Made by a program: the position numbers and the translations under genes. 64,000 nucleotides of DNA, taken from positions 124,001 to 188,000 of the forward strand of contig JAFRNE010000032.1 of the NCBI GenBank assembly GCA_017430325.1, written 5' to 3'. The DNA comes from Eubacterium sp. Its GTDB lineage: Bacteria; Bacillota; Clostridia; Lachnospirales; Lachnospiraceae. Positions 44,188 through 51,874 of this stretch are shown here, one piece after another. Numbering within the stretch: the first letter of the stretch is position 1; each line of letters opens with the position of its first letter. Under the pieces are notes generated by a model. The model was not told where the DNA came from. It did not search any database and was given only the letters and a program-made list of their open reading frames with translations.

Positions 44188-44805
44188 ATGAGAGTAGTTA
44201 TTGCAGATGATTCGAGGATGTCGAGACTGGTCTGTGAAAATATTATAAATGACAGCGACAGATACGAGCTTGTGGGCTCCTTTGCAACGGCCGAGGAAGC
44301 AGTCAATTTCTGTGCCAGGAATCCGGTGGACATGGTAATAATGGATATCGTCATGCTGAAGGGTGATTATAACGGAATAGAGGCAGCGGGCATCATCAAG
44401 CAGCATCGCCCGGAGACCAAGGTGATCCTGATGACATCGATGCCGGAGCACACCTTCATCAGCAAGGCCAGAGAGAATAATGTGGACAGCTTCTGGTACA
44501 AGGAAATAGAGGAAATACCACTGCTTTCGCTTATCGACAGAACGGCCGACGGAGAGAGCATATATCCGGATTCGACACCGGTCCTTTCGCTGGGCCAGAT
44601 AAGCAGTACCGAATTTACCTCGAGGGAGCTTGAGGTTCTGCGCCTTCTGGTGGACGGTTACGAGAACCCGGAGATCGCAGAGATGCTCTGCATCAGTCCG
44701 CGAACAGTTAAGATGCATATTGAAAATATGCTTCACCGCACCGGCTTCCGCAACCGCCTTGAGCTCGCGGTCAACGTCAGAGCAGATGGGTTTATTATAA
44801 ATTAA
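44188..44805 (+). CDS. Response regulator, NarL/LuxR type
   Basis: This 205-residue regulator has a receiver domain with the acidic pair DD at residues 7-8, phospho-acceptor Asp53 in VIMDIVM, a conserved Thr/Ser in ILMTSMPEH and Lys105 in FWYKEI. The DNA-binding LuxR domain (about 140-205) reads FTSRELEVLRLLVDGYENPEIAEMLCISPRTVKMHIENMLHRTG. It is the cognate partner of the kinase gene upstream by position. A strong GGGAGGAGATT ribosome site precedes the ATG. The region ahead holds three 30-bp repeats that could be its own binding sites. Confidence 0.93.
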   Translation: MRVVIADDSRMSRLVCENIINDSDRYELVGSFATAEEAVNFCARNPVDMVIMDIVMLKGDYNGIEAAGIIKQHRPETKVILMTSMPEHTFISKARENNVDSFWYKEIEEIPLLSLIDRTADGESIYPDSTPVLSLGQISSTEFTSRELEVLRLLVDGYENPEIAEMLCISPRTVKMHIENMLHRTGFRNRLELAVNVRADGFIIN

Positions 44806-44862
44806 ACAAAGCATGGTTTGTCTTATAATCTCGCCAACATGGCATATCGAGAAAGGAACAAA

Positions 44863-45528
44863 ATGAAGAAAGCAATTATATTTGACCTTGACGGCACACT
44901 TTTATATACTCTGGAGGATCTTGCAGATGCGATGAACTATACACTTCGTGAGTTTGAGATGCCGGAGAGAACTGTAGATGAAGTGAGACGCTTCGTCGGA
45001 AATGGAATAAAGAAGCTTATAAAGAGGGCAGTGGTTCCGGGGACTTCCGAGGAAGTGATAGACAAGATGTTTGACTGCTTTAAAGCATATTATGATGTGC
45101 ATTGTATGGACAAGACTCGTGTCTATGATGGAATCATGGAGGAGCTTGATGTACTTTACAAAAAGGGCTACAAGCTCGGAATCGTTTCCAATAAAGTAGA
45201 CAGTGCGGTAAAGGAGCTGAATGAGCAGTTCTTTTCTGAGTATATAACTACTGCGATCGGTGAGAAGAAGGGAGTTAGGAGAAAGCCCGCGCCGGATACT
45301 GTAAATACAGCCCTTGCTGAGCTTGGCATCACCGCAAAGGACGCAATCTATGTGGGCGATTCCGATGTGGATGTCGAGACTGCTGCAAATTCCGGTCTGC
45401 CATGTATTTCCGTGCTTTGGGGCTTCAGAGATAAGGGCTTTCTGATTGAGCACGGGGCTGTATTTTTCGCCGAAAAGCCTTCTGACCTGACGGAGATCAT
45501 CGACAATATCAGTAATGGAGAGGTATAG
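44863..45528 (+). CDS. HAD family phosphatase, phosphoglycolate phosphatase-like
   Basis: This 221-residue HAD IA hydrolase starts at ATG 44863 (MKKAIIFDLDGTLLYTLEDLADAMN) after GAAAGGA. Motif I is FDLDGTLL, motif II the Ser in LGIVSNK, motif III the Lys in RRKPAPDTV, and motif IV YVGDSDVDVETAANSGLPCISV. It has the alpha-helical cap with VRRFVGNGIKKLIKRAV typical of Gph proteins. Likely activity is removal of phosphate from phosphoglycolate or similar small substrates. It begins about 60 bp after the response regulator and is followed by a terminator. Confidence 0.88.
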   Translation: MKKAIIFDLDGTLLYTLEDLADAMNYTLREFEMPERTVDEVRRFVGNGIKKLIKRAVVPGTSEEVIDKMFDCFKAYYDVHCMDKTRVYDGIMEELDVLYKKGYKLGIVSNKVDSAVKELNEQFFSEYITTAIGEKKGVRRKPAPDTVNTALAELGITAKDAIYVGDSDVDVETAANSGLPCISVLWGFRDKGFLIEHGAVFFAEKPSDLTEIIDNISNGEV

Positions 45529-45582
45529 CGGCAGAGCAGGGTAAACAGCCGCGCATTCGAGAAATTGTATATATTGACCCCC

Positions 45583-45614
45583 AAAGAGACTTCTTTAGAG
45601 GAGTCTCTTTTTTG
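45583..45614 (+). terminator. Terminator after the HAD phosphatase
   Basis: AAAGAGACT / AGTCTCTTT forms a 9-bp stem around a 10-base loop and is followed by TTTTG. Confidence 0.85.
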
Positions 45615-45650
45615 TGTGGTCTGAAATACAATTAAAGTACAAAAAAGTAT

Positions 45651-45715
45651 TTGACAACTAACGTATGTTAGTATATGCTAACATTTGCAAGAGCAAGGTT
45701 AGTATCTACTAACAT
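45651..45715 (+). promoter_or_regulatory. feo operon promoter with metal-regulator-like operators
   Basis: TTGACA (45651-45656) and TATGCT (45674-45679) are 17 bases apart. The spacer is the perfect inverted repeat ACTAACGTATGTTAGT (45657-45672). The 17-base sequence TTAGTATATGCTAACAT (45668-45684) recurs as TTAGTATCTACTAACAT (45699-45715), 31 bp apart; the latter contains the palindrome TTAGTA-TC-TACTAA. The TTAG...CTAA arms recall DtxR/IdeR-type operators, which would make the operon iron-repressed. No such regulator gene is in this window. Confidence 0.7.
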
Positions 45716-45771
45716 ATGTTTGTCGCGTAGGACCAATGCTTGTAATTCTTTATACGAAAAAGGGAGATGAT

Positions 45772-45984
45772 ATGATGCCTCTATCAATGGCGGGAATTGG
45801 AGAGTCAAATACGATCAAAAAGGTCGGCGGGAAGGAAGAGACAAGGCTCTTTCTGGAGCGTCTCGGTTTTACTCCGGGCGCAGCTGTATCTGTCGTTTCT
45901 GAGAACGGCGGAAATATGATAGTAAATATCAAGGAATCACGTGTAGCTATCGGAAAAGATATGGCTAACAAGATCATGGTATAG
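45772..45984 (+). CDS. feoA: FeoA family protein (first copy)
   Basis: This small SH3-like cytoplasmic protein assists FeoB in ferrous iron uptake. I start it at ATG 45772 behind AAGGGAGATGAT, giving 70 residues; the open frame upstream overlaps the leader. It opens MMPLSMAGIGESNTIKKVGG and has the FeoA core RLGFTPGAAVSVVSENGGNMIVNIKESRVAIGKDMANKIMV. It is the divergent member of the two FeoA proteins; the second copy follows 23 bp downstream. Two FeoA genes before FeoB are common in Clostridia. Confidence 0.88.
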   Translation: MMPLSMAGIGESNTIKKVGGKEETRLFLERLGFTPGAAVSVVSENGGNMIVNIKESRVAIGKDMANKIMV

Positions 45985-46007
45985 ATAAATTGGAAGGAGA
46001 AAAAGTA

Positions 46008-46247
46008 ATGAATCTGAAGGATGTTAAGGTTGGCAGCACGGTTAAGGTTGTCAGGCTGACAGGGGAAGGCCCGGTCAAGAGACGTATCATGGATATGGGT
46101 ATTACCAAGGGCGTTGAGATCTATGTCAGGAAGGTAGCACCTCTCGGCGATCCTGTCGAGGTAAATGTCAGGGGCTACGAGCTTTCTGTAAGAAAAGCTG
46201 ACGCAGCAATGATCGAGGTTGAAAGGAGCGAGAACAATGGCAATTAA
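46008..46247 (+). CDS. feoA: FeoA family protein (second copy)
   Basis: This 79-residue FeoA protein starts at ATG 46008 after GAAGGAGAAAAAGT. The core VGSTVKVVRLTGEGPVKRRIMDMGITKGVEIYVRKVAPLGDPVEVNVRGYELSVRKADA is typical. It overlaps the feoB start by 11 bp, so the two are translationally coupled. It probably interacts with the cytoplasmic domain of FeoB. Confidence 0.93.
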   Translation: MNLKDVKVGSTVKVVRLTGEGPVKRRIMDMGITKGVEIYVRKVAPLGDPVEVNVRGYELSVRKADAAMIEVERSENNGN

Positions 46248-48705
46248 GATCGCACTGGCCGGAAATCCTAACAGTGGAAAAACTACACTTTTCAATGCTC
46301 TCACCGGCGCAAATCAGTATGTTGGAAACTGGCCGGGAGTAACAGTTGAGAAGAAGGAAGGTAAACTTAAGGGTAATAAGGAAGTAGTCATTCAGGACCT
46401 TCCGGGTATTTACTCACTTTCTCCGTATACGGTCGAGGAGGTTGTTTCAAGAAACTACCTTATCAACAACAGACCGGACGCAATCATAAATATCGTAGAT
46501 GGTACAAATCTTGAGAGAAACCTTTATCTCTCTACTCAGATAATGGAGCTGGGTATACCTGTTGTAATGGCCGTAAATATGGCGGACCTTACAGCGAAGA
46601 ACGGTGACAAGATCGATCTTGATAAGCTGTCGAAGGCAATGGGCTGCCCTGTATTTTCAATATCGGCTCTTAAGGGAACAGGAATCAAAGAGGTGACCGA
46701 TAAGGCAGTTGCGCTGGCAAAGTCCGGTGATGCAGGAAACACAGTACACAGCTTCTCGAAGGAGGCTGAGGAGATCATCGAGAAAGCAGCAGGCAAGCTG
46801 CCGGGAGATATTGATGCATCCCAGAGAAGATTCTTCGCTATAAAGCTTCTCGAGAAGGACAGCAGGATCGGTGAGGTTCTAAAGAATGCTCCTGACGTTT
46901 CAGCGGAAATAAAGGAGATGGAGGATAAGTTCGACGACGATACAGAGAGTATCATCACGAATGAGAGATATAATTACATCACCTCGATCATCGGTGCATG
47001 CCTGAAGAAGGCAAATAAGAGCAAGCTCACAAGATCGGATAAGATCGACCGCATCGTTACGAACAGATTTCTGGCACTTCCTATCTTTGCGGTTGTTATG
47101 TTCCTTGTTTATTACATTGCGATGTCCACAATAGGTGCAGCGGCTACCGACTGGACCAATGACAATCTCTTCGGTGACGGCTTCCACCTCTTCGGAATGA
47201 GCGGAAAATATGACGAAGCTGTTGAAGAGTGGGCAGATGCAAATGTATTTACAGATGATGTGAAGGCAGTTATCGATGCAGCTGTAGCTGATGGAAATAT
47301 CATCGGTGCGGATGAGCTGCAGGGTGCCTTTGAAGATAGGGATTTTGACGCTTTTTCAGAGGCTTATGGTTCTTACAAAGATGAGTTCTACAAGGGTGAG
47401 GAAGAGGATTATGCCGGAGTAACGGTTTATGATATTGATGCAGCCCTTGGAACAGCAGATGAAGACGGTAACGGCGGTGCCCTTGACGAGGAGGGCGAGT
47501 TCACTGCTCCTGATCCTGCTGATTACGGAACCTGGGTACCAAGTATCCCGGCACTCTTCGAGAAGTTGTTAGATGCACTTAATGTAAAGTCAGAGTTTGT
47601 CAGGGGACTTATCCTTGACGGTATTGTAGCCGGTGTCGGCGCGGTACTCGGATTCGTACCACAGATGCTTGTGCTCTTCATACTTCTTGCACTCCTTGAG
47701 GAATGCGGTTATATGGCGAGAGTTGCATTTATCATGGACCGTATCTTCAGAAAGTTCGGTCTTTCAGGAAAGTCGTTCATCCCTATCCTTATCGGTACAG
47801 GCTGCGGCGTTCCGGGCGTTATGGCATCAAGAACTATCGAAAATGAACGTGACCGCAGAATGACTATCATGACAACCTGCTTCATACCTTGCGGCGCGAA
47901 GCTTCCTATCATTGCGCTTATCACAGCAGCACTCTTTAACGGAAGCTGGTGGGTAGCTCCATCTTGCTATTTCCTTGGAATGGCTGTTATAATACTTTCA
48001 GGTATCATACTTAAGAAGACGAAGATGTTTGCCGGTGAGCCTGCACCATTCGTTATGGAGCTTCCGGCTTATCATATGCCAACCTTCGGTTCGGTAATGA
48101 GAAGCATGTGGGAGCGTGGATGGTCATTCATCAAGAAGGCAGGAACCATTATCCTCCTGTCATCTATCGTTATCTGGCTTGGTACAGTATTTGGAAATGA
48201 TGGCAGCGGTTTCGGCTTTAATCCTGACCTTGAGCTTGAGGACAGCGTTCTCGGCGCAATCGGTAAGGGAATCGCATGGATATTTGCACCTCTTGGCTTT
48301 AACAATATCAAAGCAACCATCGCAACTATCATGGGTCTGGTTGCAAAGGAAGAGGTTGTCGGCGTATTCGGAGTACTTGACTTCGAAGGAATGTCTTCGG
48401 CACTTGCAGGATATTCATTCCTTGCATTTAACCTTCTCTGCGTACCATGCTTCGCAGCACTTGGTGCTATTAAGAGAGAGATGAACAGCCGTAAGTGGTT
48501 CTGGGCAACAGTTGCTTTCCAGCTGCTGACGGGTTATGTGGTAGCACTTATCATCTACCAGATCGGAAGGATATTTACAGCCGGTGCGTTCGGTGTCTGG
48601 ACGATCGTCGCAGTGCTCTGCGTGATCGCAATCGTTTACCTGCTGGTGAGACCATATAAGGAAAGCATGACGCTGGATGTGAAGATCAAGGCAGCGAAGA
48701 ACTAA
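46237..48705 (+). CDS. feoB: Ferrous iron transporter B
   Basis: This inner-membrane Fe2+ transporter has an N-terminal GTPase domain: G1 LAGNPNSGKTTL, G3 DLPGIYSLSPYT, G4 NMADL and G5 SALKG. A helical GDI-like spacer follows, then the membrane part with two Gate motifs, including IPILIGTGCGVPGVMASRTIEN and ITTCFIPCGAKLPIIAL-type sequence. The start at ATG 46237 (MAIKIALAGNPN) has GAAAGGAGCG upstream. At 822 residues it is long because an acidic outer loop of more than 100 residues (about 315-440) lies between the first two membrane segments. The whole operon sits behind the operator-rich promoter at 45651. Confidence 0.96.
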   Translation: MAIKIALAGNPNSGKTTLFNALTGANQYVGNWPGVTVEKKEGKLKGNKEVVIQDLPGIYSLSPYTVEEVVSRNYLINNRPDAIINIVDGTNLERNLYLSTQIMELGIPVVMAVNMADLTAKNGDKIDLDKLSKAMGCPVFSISALKGTGIKEVTDKAVALAKSGDAGNTVHSFSKEAEEIIEKAAGKLPGDIDASQRRFFAIKLLEKDSRIGEVLKNAPDVSAEIKEMEDKFDDDTESIITNERYNYITSIIGACLKKANKSKLTRSDKIDRIVTNRFLALPIFAVVMFLVYYIAMSTIGAAATDWTNDNLFGDGFHLFGMSGKYDEAVEEWADANVFTDDVKAVIDAAVADGNIIGADELQGAFEDRDFDAFSEAYGSYKDEFYKGEEEDYAGVTVYDIDAALGTADEDGNGGALDEEGEFTAPDPADYGTWVPSIPALFEKLLDALNVKSEFVRGLILDGIVAGVGAVLGFVPQMLVLFILLALLEECGYMARVAFIMDRIFRKFGLSGKSFIPILIGTGCGVPGVMASRTIENERDRRMTIMTTCFIPCGAKLPIIALITAALFNGSWWVAPSCYFLGMAVIILSGIILKKTKMFAGEPAPFVMELPAYHMPTFGSVMRSMWERGWSFIKKAGTIILLSSIVIWLGTVFGNDGSGFGFNPDLELEDSVLGAIGKGIAWIFAPLGFNNIKATIATIMGLVAKEEVVGVFGVLDFEGMSSALAGYSFLAFNLLCVPCFAALGAIKREMNSRKWFWATVAFQLLTGYVVALIIYQIGRIFTAGAFGVWTIVAVLCVIAIVYLLVRPYKESMTLDVKIKAAKN

Positions 48706-48736
48706 TACTAAGTAAGTAGGAAGAGAGGCGGATAAT

Positions 48737-48907
48737 ATGAGCCCGATAATAGGAACAATAATTGCACTTTCAGCAGTCGGTGCAGCGTGCTTCCTTGCCA
48801 TCAGGAGTATGGTGAAGGACAAGAAGGCCGGAAAGTCTCTTTCCTGCGGCTGTGACTGCAAACACTGCAGCGGCGCCTGCCATATGTGCAGTGTGAAGAA
48901 GCAGTGA
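48737..48907 (+). CDS. FeoB-associated Cys-rich membrane protein
   Basis: This 56-residue protein begins MSPIIGTIIALSAVGAACFL, a single membrane segment. After a basic linker it ends in a Cys-rich tail, CGCDCKHCSGACHMC, with six Cys and two His. This matches the small FeoB-associated Cys-rich proteins found behind feoB in Firmicutes, which may handle iron at the cytoplasmic face. The start follows GAGAGGCGGATAAT, 31 bp after the feoB stop. Its stop is followed by the operon terminator. Confidence 0.85.
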   Translation: MSPIIGTIIALSAVGAACFLAIRSMVKDKKAGKSLSCGCDCKHCSGACHMCSVKKQ

Positions 48908-48938
48908 AAAGATATTAGAGTATTAATTATTAGATAAG

Positions 48939-48985
48939 AAAAAGGCATCTCGTCACATCATTTGTGTGAAGGGTGCCTTTTTTGT
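48939..48985 (+). terminator. Terminator of the feo operon
   Basis: AAAAAGGCA / TGCCTTTTTT with an inner TCACA/TGTGA stem; the plus strand ends in a T-run. Confidence 0.85.
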
Positions 48986-48990
48986 AAATA

Positions 48991-49065
48991 TGGGATCATC
49001 TTTTTGTCGAGATGATTAATAATGTGATCGATCATTCGGATGCCGATAACCCATTGACTATATAC
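48991..49065 (+). pseudogene. Relic of an HTH-HATPase-STAS-like gene
   Basis: Read in one frame from 48991, the sequence gives WDHLFVEMINNVIDHSDADN, which matches WDYVFSEMINNVIDHSNADK in the intact gene at 50672-51691. At the DNA level, 49001-49050 and 50997-51046 agree at 42 of 50 bases. This is the ATP-binding N box of that family. The relic has no start and no further domains. The promoter of the DUF3990 gene overlaps its 3' end, so sequence turnover here has placed a new transcription unit on the remains. Confidence 0.8.
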
Positions 49066-49082
49066 TCCCACAGGAGTATAAT
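49054..49082 (+). promoter_or_regulatory. Promoter and palindromic operator of the DUF3990/XRE unit
   Basis: TTGACT (49054-49059) and a perfect TATAAT (49077-49082) are 17 bases apart. The spacer and -10 region form the perfect inverted repeat TATACTCC-CACA-GGAGTATA (49061-49080). A protein bound here would block RNA polymerase. The XRE protein encoded downstream is the likely binder. Confidence 0.85.
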
Positions 49083-49102
49083 GGCATCATGGAGGTGAGT
49101 CT

Positions 49103-49780
49103 ATGATCCGCACAATTTACCATGGTTCCGACCATATTATCAAAAAGCCCCTCTTTGGTGTCGGCAAGACGTATAATGATTACGGATTAGGCTTCTATTG
49201 CACCGAAAACCTTGATATGGCCAAAGAGTGGGGCGCCGGAGAAGAAAAAAATGGTTTTGCCAACTGCTACACGATTGACTGTGGCGGATTATCCATTCTT
49301 GATCTGAATGATTCAAAGTTCTGCATACTGCATTGGCTTGCTGTACTTCTTGAAAACAGGGTATTTGATATTTCAAACGTACTTGCTTATCAAGCGCGGG
49401 AGTATATCCTTTCCGAATTTCACATAGACTATAATTCGGCGGACTGTATTATCGGATATCGTGCAGATGACAGCTATTTTTCATTTGCACAGGATTTTAT
49501 CAGCGGCGCTATATCTTACCGACAGCTAAATAATGCCATGCATCTAGGCAGGCTCGGTCAGCAGTTTGTGCTAAAAAGCAAGAAAGCTTTTGATCTGGTC
49601 ACCTATACAGGTTACGAGATTGCCGACAGTTCCAAATGGTATCCGCGCAGAATAAAGCGTGACCGTACAGCCCGAAAGGAATACTTCAATGTGGAACGGA
49701 ATCGTCTTCAGCCCGGAGATCTATTCGTCACACAAATTCTTACCGAGGGGATGAAAGCAGATGATCCACGCCTACGATAA
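49103..49780 (+). CDS. DUF3990 family protein, putative ADP-ribosyltransferase-like toxin
   Basis: This 225-residue protein opens MIRTIYHGSDHIIKKPLFGVG and continues NDYGLGFYCTENLDMAKEWG. The YHGS and GFYCT elements correspond to the His and Tyr motifs of the ADP-ribosyltransferase fold, and DUF3990 is grouped with that fold. A third-motif acidic residue is not obvious; QQFVLKSKKAF near residue 155 is a candidate place. It overlaps the XRE gene by 20 bp. Overlapping toxin-first order with an autoregulating HTH partner fits a toxin-antitoxin unit. Toxicity is inference. The start follows ATGGAGGTGAGTCT. Confidence 0.75.
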   Translation: MIRTIYHGSDHIIKKPLFGVGKTYNDYGLGFYCTENLDMAKEWGAGEEKNGFANCYTIDCGGLSILDLNDSKFCILHWLAVLLENRVFDISNVLAYQAREYILSEFHIDYNSADCIIGYRADDSYFSFAQDFISGAISYRQLNNAMHLGRLGQQFVLKSKKAFDLVTYTGYEIADSSKWYPRRIKRDRTARKEYFNVERNRLQPGDLFVTQILTEGMKADDPRLR

Positions 49781-50402
49781 AATGTATCTGGACAAGGCTA
49801 TGAAATCTTTGGCACAGATGCTGGACTATGCCGTATATGATTTAAAATATGACATTACTTCTTTTTTTGACCTTTTCCTTTCTTCCGGTATTGCTACTCT
49901 GTTTGAAAGCGGCGATGTAAATACTCTGGCAGGAAGATCGGGTATAGAGCTTGCATGGGAAGTTTTGGGCAAGAGCGGTATCGATTATGAACGTATAACT
50001 CCTAATGCAGACTCTGACCGTAGTGAAGAATATTGGGCAGGATGGGCATTGGCGTATTATCAATGGGACACATCTATGACTTTTGCCGACATTGTTCGCT
50101 GCGTTCCCATAAAAGATGTCATTTCTCTTTATCACCCTTACCACGAGATGGATATCCGTCAGTTTGCGGATCACATGAACGATTTGATCCGTCGTACTCA
50201 GCCAGATACTAACTTGAAGCGTTTACGGATGCTGGCAGGTTTCAGCCAGAGCCAGTTGGCAGACGCCAGCGGAGTTCCTGTAAGAACGATACAGCAATAT
50301 GAACAGCGCCAGAAAAATATTAATAAAGCACAAGCAGAATATCTTGTCATGCTTTCTACTGTCCTTCACTGCAAGCCCTCTGATCTAATCGAGAGGGTTT
50401 GA
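49761..50402 (+). CDS. XRE-type HTH protein, probable antitoxin of the DUF3990 unit
   Basis: This 213-residue protein has an alpha-helical N-terminal domain (about 1-145, with SGIELAWEVLGKSG and EYWAGWALAYYQW) and a C-terminal XRE helix-turn-helix (about 150-210: LKRLRMLAGFSQSQLADASGVPVRTIQQYEQRQKNINKAQ). The C-terminal position of the HTH is unusual for a repressor but known in antitoxins, where the other domain may bind the toxin. It starts inside the toxin gene (GAGGGG, 10 bases before the ATG) and so depends on toxin translation. The 20-bp palindrome at 49061 is its likely operator. Confidence 0.78.
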   Translation: MIHAYDKMYLDKAMKSLAQMLDYAVYDLKYDITSFFDLFLSSGIATLFESGDVNTLAGRSGIELAWEVLGKSGIDYERITPNADSDRSEEYWAGWALAYYQWDTSMTFADIVRCVPIKDVISLYHPYHEMDIRQFADHMNDLIRRTQPDTNLKRLRMLAGFSQSQLADASGVPVRTIQQYEQRQKNINKAQAEYLVMLSTVLHCKPSDLIERV

Positions 50403-50540
50403 ATAAGCTTTAAAGTACATAGTAAATCAACTACTTGAATACGATTAATTTGCGTGATCAGATGATATAGTACGCTATATTCTTTTTTTTAACAAGATTT
50501 AGCGCATTTTGACAGTATTACATTACTGTAAGGACTGAGT

Positions 50541-50616
50541 TATTTGTTTTAAAAACACTAAAAACAAATAAAAATATTTTTAAAACAAATAAAATTAGAT
50601 TTAAAACGAATAACGA
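50541..50616. repeat. Repeated TAAAACAAAT-like motifs
   Basis: ATTTGTTTTA near 50543 and its inverse AAAAACAAAT near 50563 form an inverted repeat. TTAAAACAAAT near 50579 and TTAAAACGAAT near 50600 are further copies. They stand directly upstream of the -35 box of the HTH-HATPase gene and could be activator or repressor sites. Confidence 0.5.
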
Positions 50617-50666
50617 TTGACAATCACCTCGAATCCCTTCTATAATTATGGGGAATCGAGGTGATT
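50617..50666 (+). promoter_or_regulatory. Promoter with 16-bp inverted repeat flanking the -10 box
   Basis: TTGACA (50617-50622), 18-base spacer, TATAAT (50641-50646). The arms AATCACCTCGAATCCC (50622-50637) and GGGAATCGAGGTGATT (50651-50666) pair at 15 of 16 positions with the -10 box between them. The right arm contains the GAGGTGAT ribosome site. The left arm lies upstream of the transcription start, so this is an operator rather than an mRNA hairpin. Confidence 0.8.
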
Positions 50667-50671
50667 TCTTT

Positions 50672-51691
50672 ATGAAAATTAGCGAAGAAAAAAAGAATTC
50701 TATAATTCTCTATATTTTGAATAAGATCGATGAGGGAGAGCGGTCTGTATCTCAGAAGGTCGCTGATAGTCTTGGCATTAATCAGTCGACAGTTCATTCA
50801 TATCTTAATGAAATGACAGATAAAAAAATTATTAGGAAGATTAAACGCGGTAAATATGAAATAGTTAATGATTCTTTCTCATATGAATTCAGTCGAAGTA
50901 AGGGGGAGCTGAACGAGGAGTCGGAAGTATTTCGTAAGAGCTTTTCTGCTCATATTTCAAATCTGCAGGATAATGTCCGGAAAATCTGGGATTATGTTTT
51001 TAGTGAGATGATTAACAATGTGATTGATCATTCAAATGCCGATAAGCTAAGTATAATCGTTAATTGTAATTACCTGAAGACGGAAGTGATCATAGATGAT
51101 AATGGTGTCGGAATATTTGAAAAGATAAGGGAGTATTTTGGCTTTAATTCTGTTGATGACGCTATCTGTGAATTATTTAAGGGAAAACTGACAACTGATT
51201 CTGAGAATCATTCCGGGGAAGGGATTTTTTTCAGTTCAAAGCTGGTAGATGAATTCTATATCATTTCGGATGGACGTATTTTCACCAACAACAAATACGA
51301 TGAAGAAGCTCTGTTCACCATTAAAGGGAGAGACTTAGGCGGAACTTGTGTCATTATGAGTATGAGTAATTTTGTGAAGAGAAATGCCAAGGACGTATTT
51401 GACCAATACGCAGATGATGAGGGTGGCTTCGTAAGAACAAGGATACCGCTGGGAAGTATTTTTGAAACCGATCCGATATCGCGTTCACAGGCCAAGAGGA
51501 TCTGCAGCAGGTTTGAATCGTTCAAAGAAGTAATCCTTGATTTTACTGATGTAAATTGGATGGGGCAGGGCTTCGCCCACCAGATATTTGTCGTTTTCGC
51601 GAATAGTCATAAGTCGGTGAATATCATTCCGGTGAATATGAATGAGGATGTAACAAAAATGTACAGACATGTTATGAATACTTCAAAATAA
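50672..51691 (+). CDS. HTH-HATPase-STAS-like (DUF4325) regulatory protein
   Basis: The start is ATG 50672 behind GAGGTGAT, giving 339 residues. Residues about 1-68 form a winged HTH (SVSQKVADSLGINQSTVHSYLNEMTDKKIIRKIKRGKYEI). Residues about 90-245 are a GHKL ATPase domain (N box SEMINNVIDHSNADKL, G1 DDNGVGI, then GEGIFFSSKLVDEF). The C-terminal 80 residues (DPISRSQAKRICSRFESFKEVILDFTDVNWMGQGFAHQIFVVF) are a STAS-like DUF4325 domain. There is no membrane segment or phospho-acceptor His helix. This resembles anti-sigma switch parts fused to a DNA-binding domain. Its role is unknown. The inverted repeat around its -10 box may be its own binding site. Confidence 0.8.
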   Translation: MKISEEKKNSIILYILNKIDEGERSVSQKVADSLGINQSTVHSYLNEMTDKKIIRKIKRGKYEIVNDSFSYEFSRSKGELNEESEVFRKSFSAHISNLQDNVRKIWDYVFSEMINNVIDHSNADKLSIIVNCNYLKTEVIIDDNGVGIFEKIREYFGFNSVDDAICELFKGKLTTDSENHSGEGIFFSSKLVDEFYIISDGRIFTNNKYDEEALFTIKGRDLGGTCVIMSMSNFVKRNAKDVFDQYADDEGGFVRTRIPLGSIFETDPISRSQAKRICSRFESFKEVILDFTDVNWMGQGFAHQIFVVFANSHKSVNIIPVNMNEDVTKMYRHVMNTSK

Positions 51692-51874
51692 TTATAGAAT
51701 ATATAGTGGTTTGGGTGTAAAATAGAAGCGTATATGTTGTATTAGCAGTACATGAAATACTGTCCTGCGGTTTGGCGACCGGGGATGTCGGCTACGAAGC
51801 GGATATGGTATCCTGGATGCCGAATTAGATGCGGGCACAGTATTTTGAATAGATACAGAACAGGAGATAAAAAG

